Assembly: GCA_039545315.1 (NCBI GenBank)
Contig: BCIM01000007.1
Coordinates: 584,745-648,744, forward strand
Source: Kondoa malvinella
Taxonomy: Eukaryota; Basidiomycota; Agaricostilbomycetes; Agaricostilbales; Kondoaceae
Length of the DNA: 64,000 bases
Direction of reading: 5' to 3'
Below, one piece after another: positions 23,114 through 33,784 of this stretch (the first letter of the stretch is position 1; every line of letters starts with the position of its first letter). The position numbers were made by a program, and so were the translations under genes. Below the pieces are notes generated by a model, which saw only the letters and a list, made by a program, of their open reading frames with translations, was not told where the DNA came from and made no database searches.

Positions 23114-23601
23114 AGGCCTTCATGCGCATCGGTCAAGCCTCAATAGATTGCTCGTGTCTGCGCAATCAGTCTAGTAAATTGTAGCTCAGTACGGTGCCAG
23201 CAAGCGAACGCCTGGCGGGTGGACTCGGCGGATCAAAGGCGAACGAATGGCGATGGCATAATTTGGGTTGCATTCGCGAGTATTACACAGTCAGCGGACG
23301 ATTGGTGCACTATTGCAAGCCTTCGATGCTACATAGCGAACTTTTGCACTTGTCCCCGAACGATTGCATGCCCGCAGTGGAACTAGTCAAACATCTACCA
23401 TTTACAGAATTCGCCTCTTTCTCTCAAACCGTCAATTGTACCCGTGTCTGAATGTCTTGAGATTTCGCCTGTGGACTGCCAGATCATCCCGAGGGCCTCT
23501 TTGTTTCTTACCTGCCTGCAGATACGTTTAATCCGAACGACGAAGCATCGCGGCAAAATCCTGTTCATCTGCTCTGAAGCTCTTCGTTGTCGTTTCACGT
23601 T
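23114..23601. promoter_or_regulatory. Upstream region of the nicotinamidase gene
   Basis: About 490 bases between a stop at 23113 and the ATG at 23602. Scattered short frames only. No TATA box or repeat stands out. Confidence 0.35.
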
Positions 23602-24447
23602 ATGTCCGCTCTGATCATTGTCGATGTGCGCTCTCTCATATTCTAAGCAGCACAGCACTTCACGCTCCTGTGCAGGTTCAGAATGATTTCATCACCGGTT
23701 CACTAGCAGTGCCAGACGCTGAGGCTATTCTATCTCCTATCCAATCACTCTTATCCAAAAGCTGGGAGTCTATCATCGTAACGAAAGATTGGCATCCTAA
23801 AGGTATGCATCTTCCTCGCTGCGTAATACGAATATTGATGGGAGAACAGGGCATATCTCGTTCGCTTCATCGCATGAGGGCAAGAAACCTATGGATACGC
23901 ATCTCTTGCAAGGAAAAGAAGAAGTCTTGTGGCCTGATCATTGCGTACGTGATGCTCTATCTTTTCAATTTTGAATAGACAGTAAGCGGGATGCACAGGT
24001 ACAAGATAGTCATGGTGCCCAGCTACACTCGGAGCTAGCTACTGCGTTGGAGCATGAGAAGATCGAGCCATTGGTACACGTTGTCCTCAAGGTAGGGTTT
24101 CAGGATAAAGCTTCCGTCCTGTACGCAAAATGAACCTCGATCTACAGGGCACTCAAATGAACAAGGACGCCTACTCCGGTTTCGAAACCACTACAGCTCC
24201 AGTTCAACCTTGCTCACAATCCGGCTCATTCCTCACCGCTCATCTACACTCATTGAACATTCAACGCGTCTACATTGTAGGCCTAGCAGCTGACTATTGC
24301 GTCAAACACACTACATTACACGCTGTAAGGGATGGGTTTGAGACTGTTGTTATTCGTGAAGGCTGTCGAGGCGTTAGTGAAGATACTAGGAACAAGGCGT
24401 GGGATGAGATGTCAGCAGCAGGAGCACGTGTCGTAGACTCTCTGTAG
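23602..24447 (+). CDS. PNC1: Nicotinamidase (isochorismatase-like hydrolase)
   Basis: It converts nicotinamide to nicotinic acid and ammonia in NAD+ salvage and removes an inhibitor of sirtuins. Exon 1 (23602-23625) encodes MSALIIVD and the next exon begins VQNDFITGSLAVP at 23676, placing the catalytic Asp8 on the border. Metal ligands are in VTKDWHPKGHISFASSH (spliced). GFETTTAPVQPCS follows, then GLAADYCVKHTTLHA with the catalytic cysteine. The C terminus is EGCRGVSEDTRNKAWDEMSA to VVDSL, stop 24445-24447. Length is about 210 residues, normal for the family. All three catalytic positions (Asp, Lys, Cys) are present. A decayed copy of its 3' part lies at about 29035-29328. Confidence 0.9.
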
Positions 24448-24847
24448 CTGTAAAGCACCTTTCAAGAAGCTGGAGCTATGGTATGTCACCATCATGTCAC
24501 ACAAAAATAGTGCTGATCGTGCACCTGAAGGCTTTCAATCGACCAGAGCTGATGGCTTGCGAAAATAGGTCTTCCTCGGCGACTTCTTGCCGTCGGAGCA
24601 GATTCCTTGAGTTCTTTTTCTACTCTTGCTGTTGCTCGTAGCTTTGCCACGGTGACTGCCGGCTTCTTTCCATCTGTTCCTGCGTGTCCATCTCTTTGGA
24701 AGTTGATTGTCCTTGACGTGCTGTGAAGTGACGTTCCCGAGCATCGCTTGCTCTAAGTCGAACACAGCCGAGCATGAACAACGCCCCAATGCTCGGCTAT
24801 GTTCCTTCCTCTTTTCTCTCTCGCTCTTCTTCGTCTTCAAATCACTG
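24448..24847. promoter_or_regulatory. Upstream region of the first two-domain GNAT gene
   Basis: Four hundred bases between genes; the part after about 24800 is pyrimidine-rich and probably the leader. It contains a perfect 10-bp inverted repeat (listed separately). Confidence 0.45.
24766..24798. repeat. Perfect 10-bp inverted repeat with 13-nt loop
   Basis: AGCCGAGCAT at 24766-24775 faces ATGCTCGGCT at 24789-24798. The site is 50 bases before the ATG at 24848. A near copy of one arm (CCCGAGCAT) lies at 24737-24745. It could be an mRNA hairpin in the leader or a dyad for a dimeric transcription factor. Confidence 0.7.
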
Positions 24848-26476
24848 ATGTACAATAGTGGTGCCCGAGGACGATCACCTCACCTCCGTGATCGAGTCAA
24901 AATAAGGGATGTCTGCGCAAACGACGCAGGGGTCATCAACTCCCTTCACAACGAGGTTATAGGCGAAGGCAAGCTGCCGTGGAGCAAAAGTCGGACAATG
25001 CAGCAGACGCAAGATTGGCTGTCTCTACTGGCTGTGCATCATTATCCCTGTCTTGTCGCATTCGAGGAAGATCAGCTGATTGGCGTTGCTGCGTTCCAAC
25101 CTCTCGAACATGAAGTCGTCCTTGGCCATTGCGTCGAATATACCGTATCCCTCTTCTGTCTGATCAAGCAGACTTATCGAAATCAAGGCCTGGGTTCTCG
25201 CTTGTTTGAAAGGCTTGCCAATCACAAGCTATCGGAACAGGGGCAGTACTATTTGGTTATCTCAGAGTAGGCCGCCCAGGAATTATTCAGCTCAAGCTGA
25301 ATCAAAGAGCTAAACAGGATTCTGTCGATCAATGCTGCGGCAGATGGTTGGTTTAAGAGTCTGGAGTTTTGGCATTGCGGGGAGTAGGTCAGAGAGTCTT
25401 AGCTGTGTGTATGTGACTGAAAGCTTTCCTAGCCTTCTAGGAGTAGCAAGCAAAGAAAGCCAAACAGTGAGCCAGCGCTTTTATTCCAAATTCCTAGGCG
25501 GAGCGGTAGGCACAAAACCAAAACATCAAGGCACAATTCTGACATTTTCTCGCAGCCTTCTGTCGTGGGTAAAGGCTTCCCTGACAACAGCATGTGTCCA
25601 CCACTCTCGCCTCGCAAATTCACTCTTCCGGTCAGACCCGAAGACATCAGTGTTAGAGAAGCAGTGCTTGGTGATCTTTCCGATAGCCAGTCAATGTATT
25701 CAATCAGTCGATCGCAGCTAACAAGGTCTATTGTAGTTGTCGGCATTATGAACCATTCTATCCTATTCGAACTTGTGCGCTAATTTCTGTCTAACACCCC
25801 GAGCAAAAGGCTGACCTATCCCAGAGTCACAGCTTGACGATACCTTTCAAGGTATCTGAGCGGCTTGCCTGGTTTGAGCGTATACAAGAGCGAGGCTTGC
25901 CTGTTTGTTCATCTGCTCAAGCTTTGTGATCAGAGGCTGAACCCTCAGACAGTGCCTAGTTGCAACTATCAGAGATCAAGTCGTCGGCTTCATGGACCTC
26001 AGCGAGTACAATGATGCAGACGCTTTCAAGGCGTATGTGGCTTGTCAAGACCTGTTTGTCGGTGATGATGCTAATGAATCTGAGTTCAGAACTTGGTTCA
26101 TCAGCGTATACCTACGTCCGGAAGTCACCAGGCTGCGAATCGGACAGTTGCTAGCCAAAGAATGCCTATCTCATCCTGCTCTGGATCGGAACAACATCAA
26201 AAATTTGGTATCTGATGTGATGCACGATGTATGTTCCTCGAGAATTACGCAAATAGAAGCTCAATCGTGCCCAGAATGCTTTGGGATCAGGAGCAGCCCT
26301 GAAGCTGGGTTTCAAGCCATGCGTTAGGTATGTAAGCTCGTCTACGTCATTCCAATGCCTGATTGTGTGCATTCAGCATTTCGCATGGTTGCTATAAGTT
26401 TGGTCAGCATCGGTCGTGGAGTTTATCGACGTGTTCAGTCGAGACTCTGCGCGAAAAGATGGGTGCAGTCATGTAA
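24848..26476 (+). CDS. GNAT acetyltransferase, two-domain model (phosphinothricin-acetyltransferase-like), copy 1
   Basis: GNAT enzymes move acetyl from acetyl-CoA to amines. Unit A begins at ATG 24848: VKIRDVCANDAGVINSLHNE, DWLSLLAVHHYPCLVAFEED, and the CoA motif TYRNQGLGSRLFERL (R/Q-x-x-G-x-G). It then continues through a phase-2 intron to ILSINAAADGWFKSLEFWHC. Unit B reads SPRKFTLPVRPEDISVREAV, ERGLPVFATIRDQVVGFMDL, VYLRPEVTRLRIGQLL and GSGAALKLGFKPC, ending SVETLREKMGAVM, stop 26476. Phase-consistent introns (from 25383, and about 25466-25555) can join A to B in one protein. Otherwise A stops at 25387 and B starts at 25592. Unit B has a weaker CoA motif. I favour a fusion, with moderate certainty. 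The substrate is unknown. Confidence 0.6.
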
Positions 26477-26905
26477 TGATACCTCGCTCATAGTTCCTGT
26501 TATGTAATGTACATCCGCTCGACTATCCTGTCGCGGCCTATTGTTGCAGCCGGTCTAGCATTCAGCTTCCTCATAATCACGCCCTTTGACTCTTTCGATG
26601 AAACAATCACTATTATCACTTATGCCTTTCCTGATCTACTTTGTCTCTAAGTGGCCCTGTACCTCAGTATCGCATCTTTCGGGCTGTTCTCTCATCTTGG
26701 ATGATGTCTGCGTCGTCCGTCTGCTCCTCTGTCTCATCTTGCAGACCTGCAGACCCTTCACTGCCTTCCTCTTACACTGACTGTACCTTCACAGAATAAG
26801 TGTACCTGCTATGCCCAAGCCGTGTGAAGCTGTACAAGGGCTCTGCTTTGTTGCTTCCTTCGGAGTCTGGCTACTATTCCTTCGCAACCACAAACTAGCT
26901 TTTAC
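26477..26905. promoter_or_regulatory. Spacer between the two tandem GNAT genes
   Basis: About 430 bases, C/T-rich towards 26905. I saw no gene and no clear copy of the 24766-24798 inverted repeat. Confidence 0.4.
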
Positions 26906-27772
26906 ATGTCCATTCAAGACTTCGCAGCAGCCGGTGTCACATTCAGGGATGCTAATACAGCCGATGCCAAAGACCTCAATGAGCTGTACAACTCGATCAT
27001 TGGTGAAGAGACCTGTTTGGAAGGGGACGACAAGCGTCCCTTAGCCGAACATGAATTTTATTTTGACTGGATGATCAAGAACGATTACCCTTGCATTCTT
27101 GTCTACGAGGGCGATGTCTTGATCGCCTATGGCTCACTTGAGCGGTGGATCGTTGGTGACGGTACGTCTTTCCCTGACGAGCATTTATACGCTGATGTTG
27201 TGATGCAGAGGGAGTCGACAGCTTCTTCACGGCAAGATTGTCCATCTGTATTCTTCAAGCCTATCGTCGAAATGGCATAGCAGCTTGTCTTTGGCGTGAA
27301 CTCGTTGTCCATCGGTATGCGATGGTTTGTTTATGGCGCGCTGTAGCTGACTCTACAAGCAGACTCACCAAGAAAAGGCAGCTATATATCATTCTCTGTA
27401 CGTATTGAGGCGCCAGGTAGACGTACCACTGAATTAGAGCTTCTAGGTCAATTGCTGACTTGCAACCCTGCTGCTATCCGTCTCGTGAAATCGCTTGGCT
27501 TCGACTATCAAGGGCAACTGACTGATATCGCAATCAAGAAAGGCAGGCGCTGCAGTCATGTCTTCTTCAGTCGCACCATCGGCACACCACCAAATCCAGA
27601 TCAAATCGAACAGACCGGTTTTCCTGCTTTCGACTGCCCATCCGCAAACACCTTGACATCCAGATTATCCCTGATCAAGTCAACGTCCGCAATGCCACCG
27701 AACAGGACGTTGACTTTATCACCGCATTTACAACGAAGTTGTTCTCACGAGTCCAGCTGTGGCATACTATGA
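26906..27772 (+). CDS. GNAT acetyltransferase copy 2, N-terminal unit
   Basis: ATG at 26906 opens MSIQDFAAAGVTFRDANTAD, parallel to unit A of copy 1. Then come EFYFDWMIKNDYPCILVYEG and DVLIAYGSLERWIVGD. An intron at about 27162-27207 leads to FFTARLSICILQAYRRNGIA with the CoA motif (YRRNGIAACLWREL). Two further introns lead to LLTCNPAAIRLVKSLGFDYQ, as in GNAT C termini. The open frame runs to a stop at 27772. However, an intron at about 27622-27685 could instead join EQT to VNVRNATEQDVDF of the next unit, mirroring the A-B fusion of copy 1. The first unit looks intact. Tandem duplication of copy 1 is the likely origin (inference). Confidence 0.6.
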
Positions 27773-28564
27773 AGAGCGTGCGGCATCCGAGAAAGCGCAA
27801 TGGCTGTCGAAGCTAAACACGGAAGGGTGGGCCTGTTTGATAGCTGAGCAGGACGGTATTCCGCTGGGATATCTTTCCTTCAGTACGTCCTAGATGCTCC
27901 CACAATCCTTCCGTACTAATTCAGAAGATAGCTGACTACGGTGAACATGGACAGGCAAGCGTTGCAGACTCTTACTGAAGCACAGTTGCTTATTACCTTG
28001 CAGTGCTTCCGAAACGCTGGCTATGTATCGGCTTTCATGCATCCTATGGCGAGGAAGTAAGCATATCAGCAGTACCTACGAATAACGCTTACACAAAGCA
28101 TCAAAGGCAAGGCATTGGCGAGATACTGTTCAAACACCTTTTGCGTCAGCCTGTAATGACAAGACACGGCATCCGATACCTTATAGGCACGTCAGATCGC
28201 AATCTTGATGACCTATGCTGATATTTCAAGCAGCTGGTAGGTCTGCTTTAAAGGCTAGCTTAGAGCCTAGTTGAACAATTGTTCCAGCCGTACACGCAGC
28301 TAACAGTGCAGGTTTGACCGCTGTCCTTAAGGCAGGATTCCTGTATGTATCATCATTTTGATTAGACCCTTCACTTATGCGCCCCTCTTTAGCCATGCTG
28401 TCACCATAAATCAGACGAATGTCAAATTCGGTGTATGTTCATCTGATTTGGGTCAACTTGTGTTGACCAGTGAGATAGACCTTCATCGCTTCTACTTGGT
28501 GACAGAAGAGTCTCCCGCTTCAGAGAGTTGGGCAGGACGAGAAGTAGAAGTTCTCGTTCTGTAA
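27686..28564 (+). pseudogene. Second GNAT unit of copy 2, frameshifted and probably decaying
   Basis: Recognisable GNAT pieces occur in order: VNVRNATEQDVDFIT, RIYNEVVLTSPAVAYYEERA, WLSKLNTEGWACLIAEQDGI, the CoA motif HQRQGIGEILFKHLLRQ, GIRYLIGTSDRN and HAANSAGLTAVLKAGF. Between DFIT and RIYNE (near 27723) the frame shifts by one base, as if a C had been lost from a C run. No intron can be fitted there. Further down, the frames around 27960-28060 and 28200-28290 contain stops and do not join by obvious splice sites. I read this as a broken domain. A sequencing error at 27723 would explain the first lesion but not the rest. Confidence 0.55.
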
Positions 28565-29034
28565 GCACCGGAGTTTGCATATCCTTAACATGTCTGACCT
28601 GCTCACCACTAGAGCTGTCTTCTGCATCGGATCAAGGCTCTATCCTCTCGGTCATGGTCTATTGGTCACAGGACAATTCTGGCTTCAACTCCCACTTTGA
28701 ATGATTACGGCTGTTTGCGAGCTGAGATCGCTCAGCTGGCTATATACACTCCCTGTTATCCTTCTGTCCAGCATACCGATTCGTTCGTGTCTGAACAAAG
28801 CTTATCCTGTCTGAATTTGTGCCATGCTATGCCTAACATCGGCTGCCCTGCTTCTTTTCTGTTTCCAATTTGCTTGCTGAGCGCCTGTTCTGGTGGGACG
28901 AGCCTCTCTCCCTTGTCGCATCTCTGCAATCACGTCTTGAAGCTCCATGCTGTACCTTCTGATGCAGAAGATTTCAACATGCTTTACATGTTTATCATCC
29001 GTCCGCCAGCAAACCGAGCCAGGACTGATATGGG
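28565..29034. other. Spacer with no supportable gene
   Basis: About 470 bases between the decayed GNAT unit and the nicotinamidase relic. A long frame crosses it (from about 28697) but its composition is unlike a protein and it runs out of frame into the relic. It may contain unrecognisable remains of the nicotinamidase 5' part. Confidence 0.35.
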
Positions 29035-29328
29035 ATGGACTCTGGCTTCGGGTACACTACACTACACCTCCACTTCAAGTTTCTTCGCATTCGGCTCACC
29101 TTCCACTGCTCATCTGCATTCATTGAACATCAAACGCGTCTACATTGTAGGCTTAGCAGCTGGCTATTGCGTCAAATACAGTACCTCTTATAGCCTACCA
29201 GTATGGCATCGGGCACGCCGTGAGGTGTTGTCATCCGCAAAGGCTGTCGCGGCGTTAGTGAGGATACTACAAGCAAGGCTTGGAGCGAGGTACCCAAAGC
29301 AGAAGCACGTATCGTAGACTCTCCATAA
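29035..29328 (+). pseudogene. 3' relic of a nicotinamidase gene
   Basis: The DNA from about 29060 resembles the 3' exon of the gene at 23602. TAHLHSLNIKRVYIVGLAAG, then YCVKY, corresponds to TAHLHSLNIQRVYIVGLAAD, then YCVKH, of the intact gene. After a frame change around 29190-29230 the other frame gives VVIRKGCRGVSEDTTSKAW and ARIVDSP with a TAA at 29326-29328. This matches VVIREGCRGVSEDTRNKAW and ARVVDSL. The catalytic cysteine codon survives. The Asp before YC is Gly, and the N-terminal half with the Asp and metal ligands is missing. It is a partial, decayed duplicate. Confidence 0.82.
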
Positions 29329-29396
29329 GTGTGAAAGCACGAATAGTATTCCCATATCATATTACGCATGACGCCCTCACCAAAACAACGAACCTA

Positions 29397-30700
29397 ATGG
29401 CAGCGTGGAAGAACTTCTCTGCCTCTTTGCAGGGCTCTCTAGCTCAAGCTACGCAAGGTCTCAAGCAAGTAGACCTCAGCGGAGTGTCGAGCAGCTTGAC
29501 ACAAGCGGGAGGCAACTTCCAAAACTCGTTCTCGACTGTCTCGCAGCAATTCAGGGAGAGCACGGGCAGAGCTGATAGGGCTGATATCACTGAATTGCCT
29601 GAAGGTGCGCTTTGTAGTTGCAGAGTCCCAGGCAAGCGCTGATGCAGGGTAGACTATATCGCGCTTGAACGAAGAGTGGATGCGCTCAGACAGGCTCATC
29701 TGGATTTGTGCGTGCTGCTGCTTGACTTGCAGTGTGTATGCTGATGTTTGAGCGTCGCTTGCACAGCTTGAAAATTGCCAAAGTCTACGACACCGAGACA
29801 TACGACTACCCAACTCAGGTGCGCACAATCCTCGCCTATCAGCATTGTTTGATAGCGGGTATTCGTGTGTAAAGGTCAATGAATCACTGCAAGAGCTCTC
29901 ACAGAACGTAGGCCACTCTATTTCCTTCTGGGCCTCAGCAGCAACAAAAGGAACAAACCTACCTCAGCCTTCCGTCCTCGAGAAAGCGCCAGAACAACAC
30001 AAGACGCTCTCTCATGCCTTGTCAAGAGCAGCTGCGAATGGCGCTGTTGAAATAGGCGGTGAAGAACCGCTCGCTAGGGCTTTAAAGAGCTACTCCGTCG
30101 CCCAGGTCAGCTATTCTCTGTATTTTCGGGTGACGGTAGTCAGATATTGGGTGTGACAGGACTCGATCGGAAACGCGCGCTTGGACCAAGACGAGATTAT
30201 CAGCAGGGAATTCTTAGCTCCTTGGTCGGCCAATACGCATTCACAAATCGCAGCTGCTATGAAAGCCCGAGCGAACGTGAAAAGCTCCAGGTGCGTCACG
30301 ATCAGCGCTTCAGTCTCGTACTGATGGCTAAGGCGTGGACGTACAGACTCGCATTAGATGCTGCTCGCTCACGCAATAAAGCCATCATGACTGGACCGAA
30401 AGTCGAACAAGCTAGATTGGAAGTGGAACAAGCTGAGGAGAAGCTCGTCAATGCTACAGAAGAGTGCGTCACCTCTCCTTTTCGTCTGATTTTGACTAAA
30501 AGCGGAGGTTGATTCACAGAGCAATCAACCTCATGCGCGCCTGCCTCGAATCACCTACTCCACTCAGCGCACTAGCTAACCTGGTCAAAGCTCAACAAGC
30601 CTACCACGCGAGAAGCGCAGAAATCTTGGCTGGCATTGTTGGAGAGATGGAGGATGCGTCTGCTAAAGCTGAAGGAGAGTTTAGGAAGTCTAGGGCTTGA
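29397..30700 (+). CDS. BAR-domain protein, Gvp36-like
   Basis: BAR dimers bind and curve membranes; Gvp36 of yeast acts at Golgi and endocytic membranes. The start at 29397 gives MAAWKNFSASLQGSLAQATQ and an amphipathic helix, then TELPEDYIALERRVDALRQA and HLDLLKIAKVYDTETYDYPT. The block SIGNARLDQDEIISREFLAP, then W, after an intron is typical of this BAR subfamily. Long coiled helices follow (AARSRNKAIMTGPKVEQARL, EVEQAEEKLVNATEE), and the protein ends DASAKAEGEFRKSRA with stop at 30700. About 340 residues over five or six exons. The order and length fit the family. Confidence 0.82.
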
Positions 30701-30836
30701 TTGTGTGGGTCGGGAGAAACCAGCTTGATACTATTTGTACGGTTATGGCTATGAGGATATATGTTGTGGCTTTAAATCTCAAAGGTTCTTACGTGACTAC
30801 GACCTTACAAGACTTTGCTAGCTCCAAAGACGCAGC

Positions 30837-32071
30837 ATGTCGTTCTCTTTCAACTTTGTGTGTATGGGTCCCTTTGCGAGCAGCCAGGACAGTTCTTATG
30901 CAAGTCTCAGCAAGATTTGGCCGAAGAGCCTTCGATTCCAACTGCTAGCACCTCAGAAACAGCTCGAGCACCGGTCCAGACAGTCTCCCTAGCTACACTC
31001 GTTCGTTTCCCTGCTTGCCATGTTGTCTAGACCTTAGCGAGATGGAACAGATAGAATCCCTTCCTGCTCGACTTTCGTTCTCCTCTATAGCATTCAACGG
31101 CGGCTCAGTCCGACGAAGAGATTTATTCGATGTTCGCTTTCAAGCACTAGCAGAGGGCGAAGTGGAGTTACCTGATGCAGAGTCTGATTTGACCAGAGGG
31201 CAGTATGAAGGTTCGTCCTACCCAAAGCGGATTTAGGTAAAGAGTTGATGCGTGGACATTCATAGGGGGGTTCAAAACTTGGGAATGTAGTGTGGATCTA
31301 TTGAATGTGCTGCATGAAAGGAAGGTTCAGGCGGATCAAGTGCTTGAGGTGAGCATTCTGGGATCTGTGCTTTGTCAAGGAGCTAAGTTCGTTCAATTGT
31401 TCACAGCTTGGATGCGGGACATCTATTCCTACATGCTATCTGTTCGAACAGCTAGTACGGTCTCGCCAGCTGACCAAAGAAGTCAAGCCTGCAAAATTTC
31501 ATCTACAAGACTATAATCTACAAGGTAGGCTCCATGGAATTGTGTTGATTGGTTGTCCATTCTTAACGATTGCCATCGATCTACAGTCCTGCAATACGTC
31601 ACCCTCCCCAACCTGTTACTAGCTTTCGTCTCTGCCTCAGAAGACCTACCAGAAACAGGCGACTTTGATATCGACCCTTCCCTCATCTCGGCATTCACTA
31701 CCTTTCTCGAAAACTGTCAAGTGCAACTTTGCTTTTCATACGGTGACTGGGCTATGTGGCAAGGCGAAAAGTACGATTTGGTGCTGACGAGCGAAACGAT
31801 TTATGAAGCTGCGAATCTACCGAGCCTCGTCAATGTATTGCGGAACGCGTCGAAGCAGGATACAAAGACGTTGGTAGCTTGTAAGAGGCTGTATTTTGGG
31901 TTGACTGGTAAGTCTTCTCGCTGGAATAAGTGTCGAAGCTGAAGCTGATTGCGTTCAGGTGGCGAGACCGTTTTTCGAGAGCTGCTGGACAAGGAAGGAG
32001 CGCGAGTGGAAGATTTAGGACTGGCTAATCAAGGCGTAGGCAGGACAGTGCTGCAGGTTGCATTTGACTAA
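30837..32071 (+). CDS. HPM1: Histidine protein methyltransferase 1 homologue (METTL18/Hpm1)
   Basis: Hpm1 methylates a histidine of ribosomal protein uL3. The start at 30837 reads MSFSFNF, like the F-x-F-N-F start of METTL18, and is followed by a 35-nt intron. The family signature GQYEGGFKTWECSVDLL is assembled across an intron, then VLELGCGTSIPTCYLFE (SAM motif I) and FHLQDYNLQVLQYVTLPNLL (the acidic-Asn 'DYN..V' and 'T.PN' motifs). Later come YDLVLTSETIYE and LVACKRLYFGLTGGE. The stop at 32071 follows VGRTVLQVAFD. The junction near 31003-31043 is unsure: either an intron of about 41 nt ends at GCGAG, or a shorter one ends at TCTAG. Confidence 0.85.
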
Positions 32072-32301
32072 ACTCGCCGATGACGAATTGTTGACTTCGT
32101 TCAGAGCGACGACGCTCCAGTGGCAAGCTTGATACCTTGTTAGACTTTGATACTACAGCTAGAAAGATACCCTTTCAGACTAGTTACCCTGTCTCTTTGA
32201 TAAGGATCTCGTTCTCGAACTTTCGCTATCAGCGCGTGTAAGACTCGCAGCCCAAGAGTCTAGCCTAAGGTCTGCTGCCTATCGTTGGCAAGCTCGCTAC
32301 T

Positions 32302-33784
32302 ATGGACGCTTCACCTACTCCTCAACCGCAGCCGCAGCAAGGGCAAACTCAGTATTATTGCCATGAATGCTCTACCCGAACTTCTCAGCCTATGCGCGAA
32401 CCAGAACTTCATTGCCCGAATTGTGGCTCAGGAGCGATCGAAGAGCAAGAATCCATCGCTTCTGAAATGCAATCTTCCTTCTCTGGCTTGTTTGGCGGTC
32501 AGGGCATGCCTTTGGAAGGAGCTGGCATGTTTGGTGGAATGCCTACTGTTCTAATTCGTGGGCATCCACAACAGCAACAACAAGAGCAGCAGGGTGAAAC
32601 GCAAGGAGAAGGTCAAGAAGGGAATTCGCAACAGCAACCAGGTCAAGGCAATTCCATCATGAATCTCTTTTCCTCCTTCTTTGGCACCGGACCAAGATCT
32701 CAGCAACCTAGAAGAGGTGCTGCTCCACCGGGTCAAACACGAGGGACGACATTCACCTTCACAGCAGGCCCTTCAGGTCCCTCTTTTACTCGTACTTCCT
32801 ACTCTACCCAACCAGTTCATACCAATCCGAACGATGATCCACCAGACGCAGAACCACAAAGCCAATCCCAAGTACCAGTCAGATCACTTTCCGATTTCTT
32901 GCAACACGCTTTCAATGGTCCACCTCAACCGCCTTCGAACGAAACACGACCAGAACAACCAGAACAACCACGTCAACCAGATCTAGCACAAGCTTTGTTC
33001 AGTATGCTAGGTGGAATGGCTTCAGCTGAACGAGGTGGTCAAACACCGCAAGAACGGCCTTCTGGCAGGGTTTTCCAAGGTCCTGGTTTTAGTTTCTTTG
33101 TTGGGACTAATACGGGACAAGGAACTCGTGTTGGTTTTCCTGGTCAATTTGGGGATTTCGTCTTTAATGAGAATGCGTTGGATAATGTCATCAACATGTT
33201 GATGCAGCAGGTGGGTTGTTTGATTCTTTTGAAGGATCTTGCTGATTGATTTTGAAAGGCGGGTGGACATGAGGGACCTAGACCGGCGCCAGAAGAGATG
33301 ATTAAAGATTTACCGAGGCAAAGTTGGACTGAGGAGCTGAAATGTGAGCATCAATTCGATGCGAGCAACGCTGCTAATTGTGTTGTTATAGCTACTGCAC
33401 CCATCACGGACTGTGCGGTGTGCAAGGATGATTTCGAGAATGAAGATGTGACATTGGCGTTGCCGTGTCATCATGTTTTCCACGAGGTGCGTCGAGGGAC
33501 TGCTGTAGGCTATTCATCTGCTTATCGTTTCCATGTTGTCGTACAGTCTTGTATAACACCTTGGCTGGAACGCAGCGGCACATGTCCTGTGTGCAGACAT
33601 CAATTGGTGAGTCGGCATTGCGCGTGAGATCGGTCATGTCTGATCTTCTTTGAAGGTGGAACAACCTGAAGCGCATCCAATCGCACAAGGAGCTATGCCA
33701 GGCCAGACAGCGGCACCACCTGCAGCTGCTCGAACGCGTCAACCTCCCTCTTCAGCTGATGTTGAGATGGACGGATTGGACTGA
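32302..33784 (+). CDS. RING-H2 E3 ubiquitin ligase, RNF126/RNF115-like
   Basis: Such ligases mark cytosolic substrates, including mislocalised membrane proteins. The start at 32302 is followed by a Gln-rich tract and an N-terminal zinc ribbon (YYCHECSTRTSQPM, LHCPNCGSGAIEE). A long Gln/Pro-rich linker follows (for example QQQQQEQQGETQGEGQEGN). Then come introns and a RING-H2 domain: DCAVCKDDFENEDVTLALPC, HHVFHE|SCITPWLERSGTCP and VCRHQL. The eight zinc ligands are all present. The domain is split by two introns. The protein ends DVEMDGLD, stop 33784. The 'zinc ribbon plus RING-H2' order is that of the RNF126 subfamily. Confidence 0.88.

Noticed and set aside
25565..25592. 22-nt GT...AG segment (25569-25590) as an intron between GNAT units
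   Set aside because: Too short for splicing even in this genome; a longer intron ending at about 25555 fits better.
28697..29317. Long plus-strand frame covering the nicotinamidase relic
   Set aside because: The matching segment is only partly in this frame and the rest is unlike a protein; better explained as a pseudogene.
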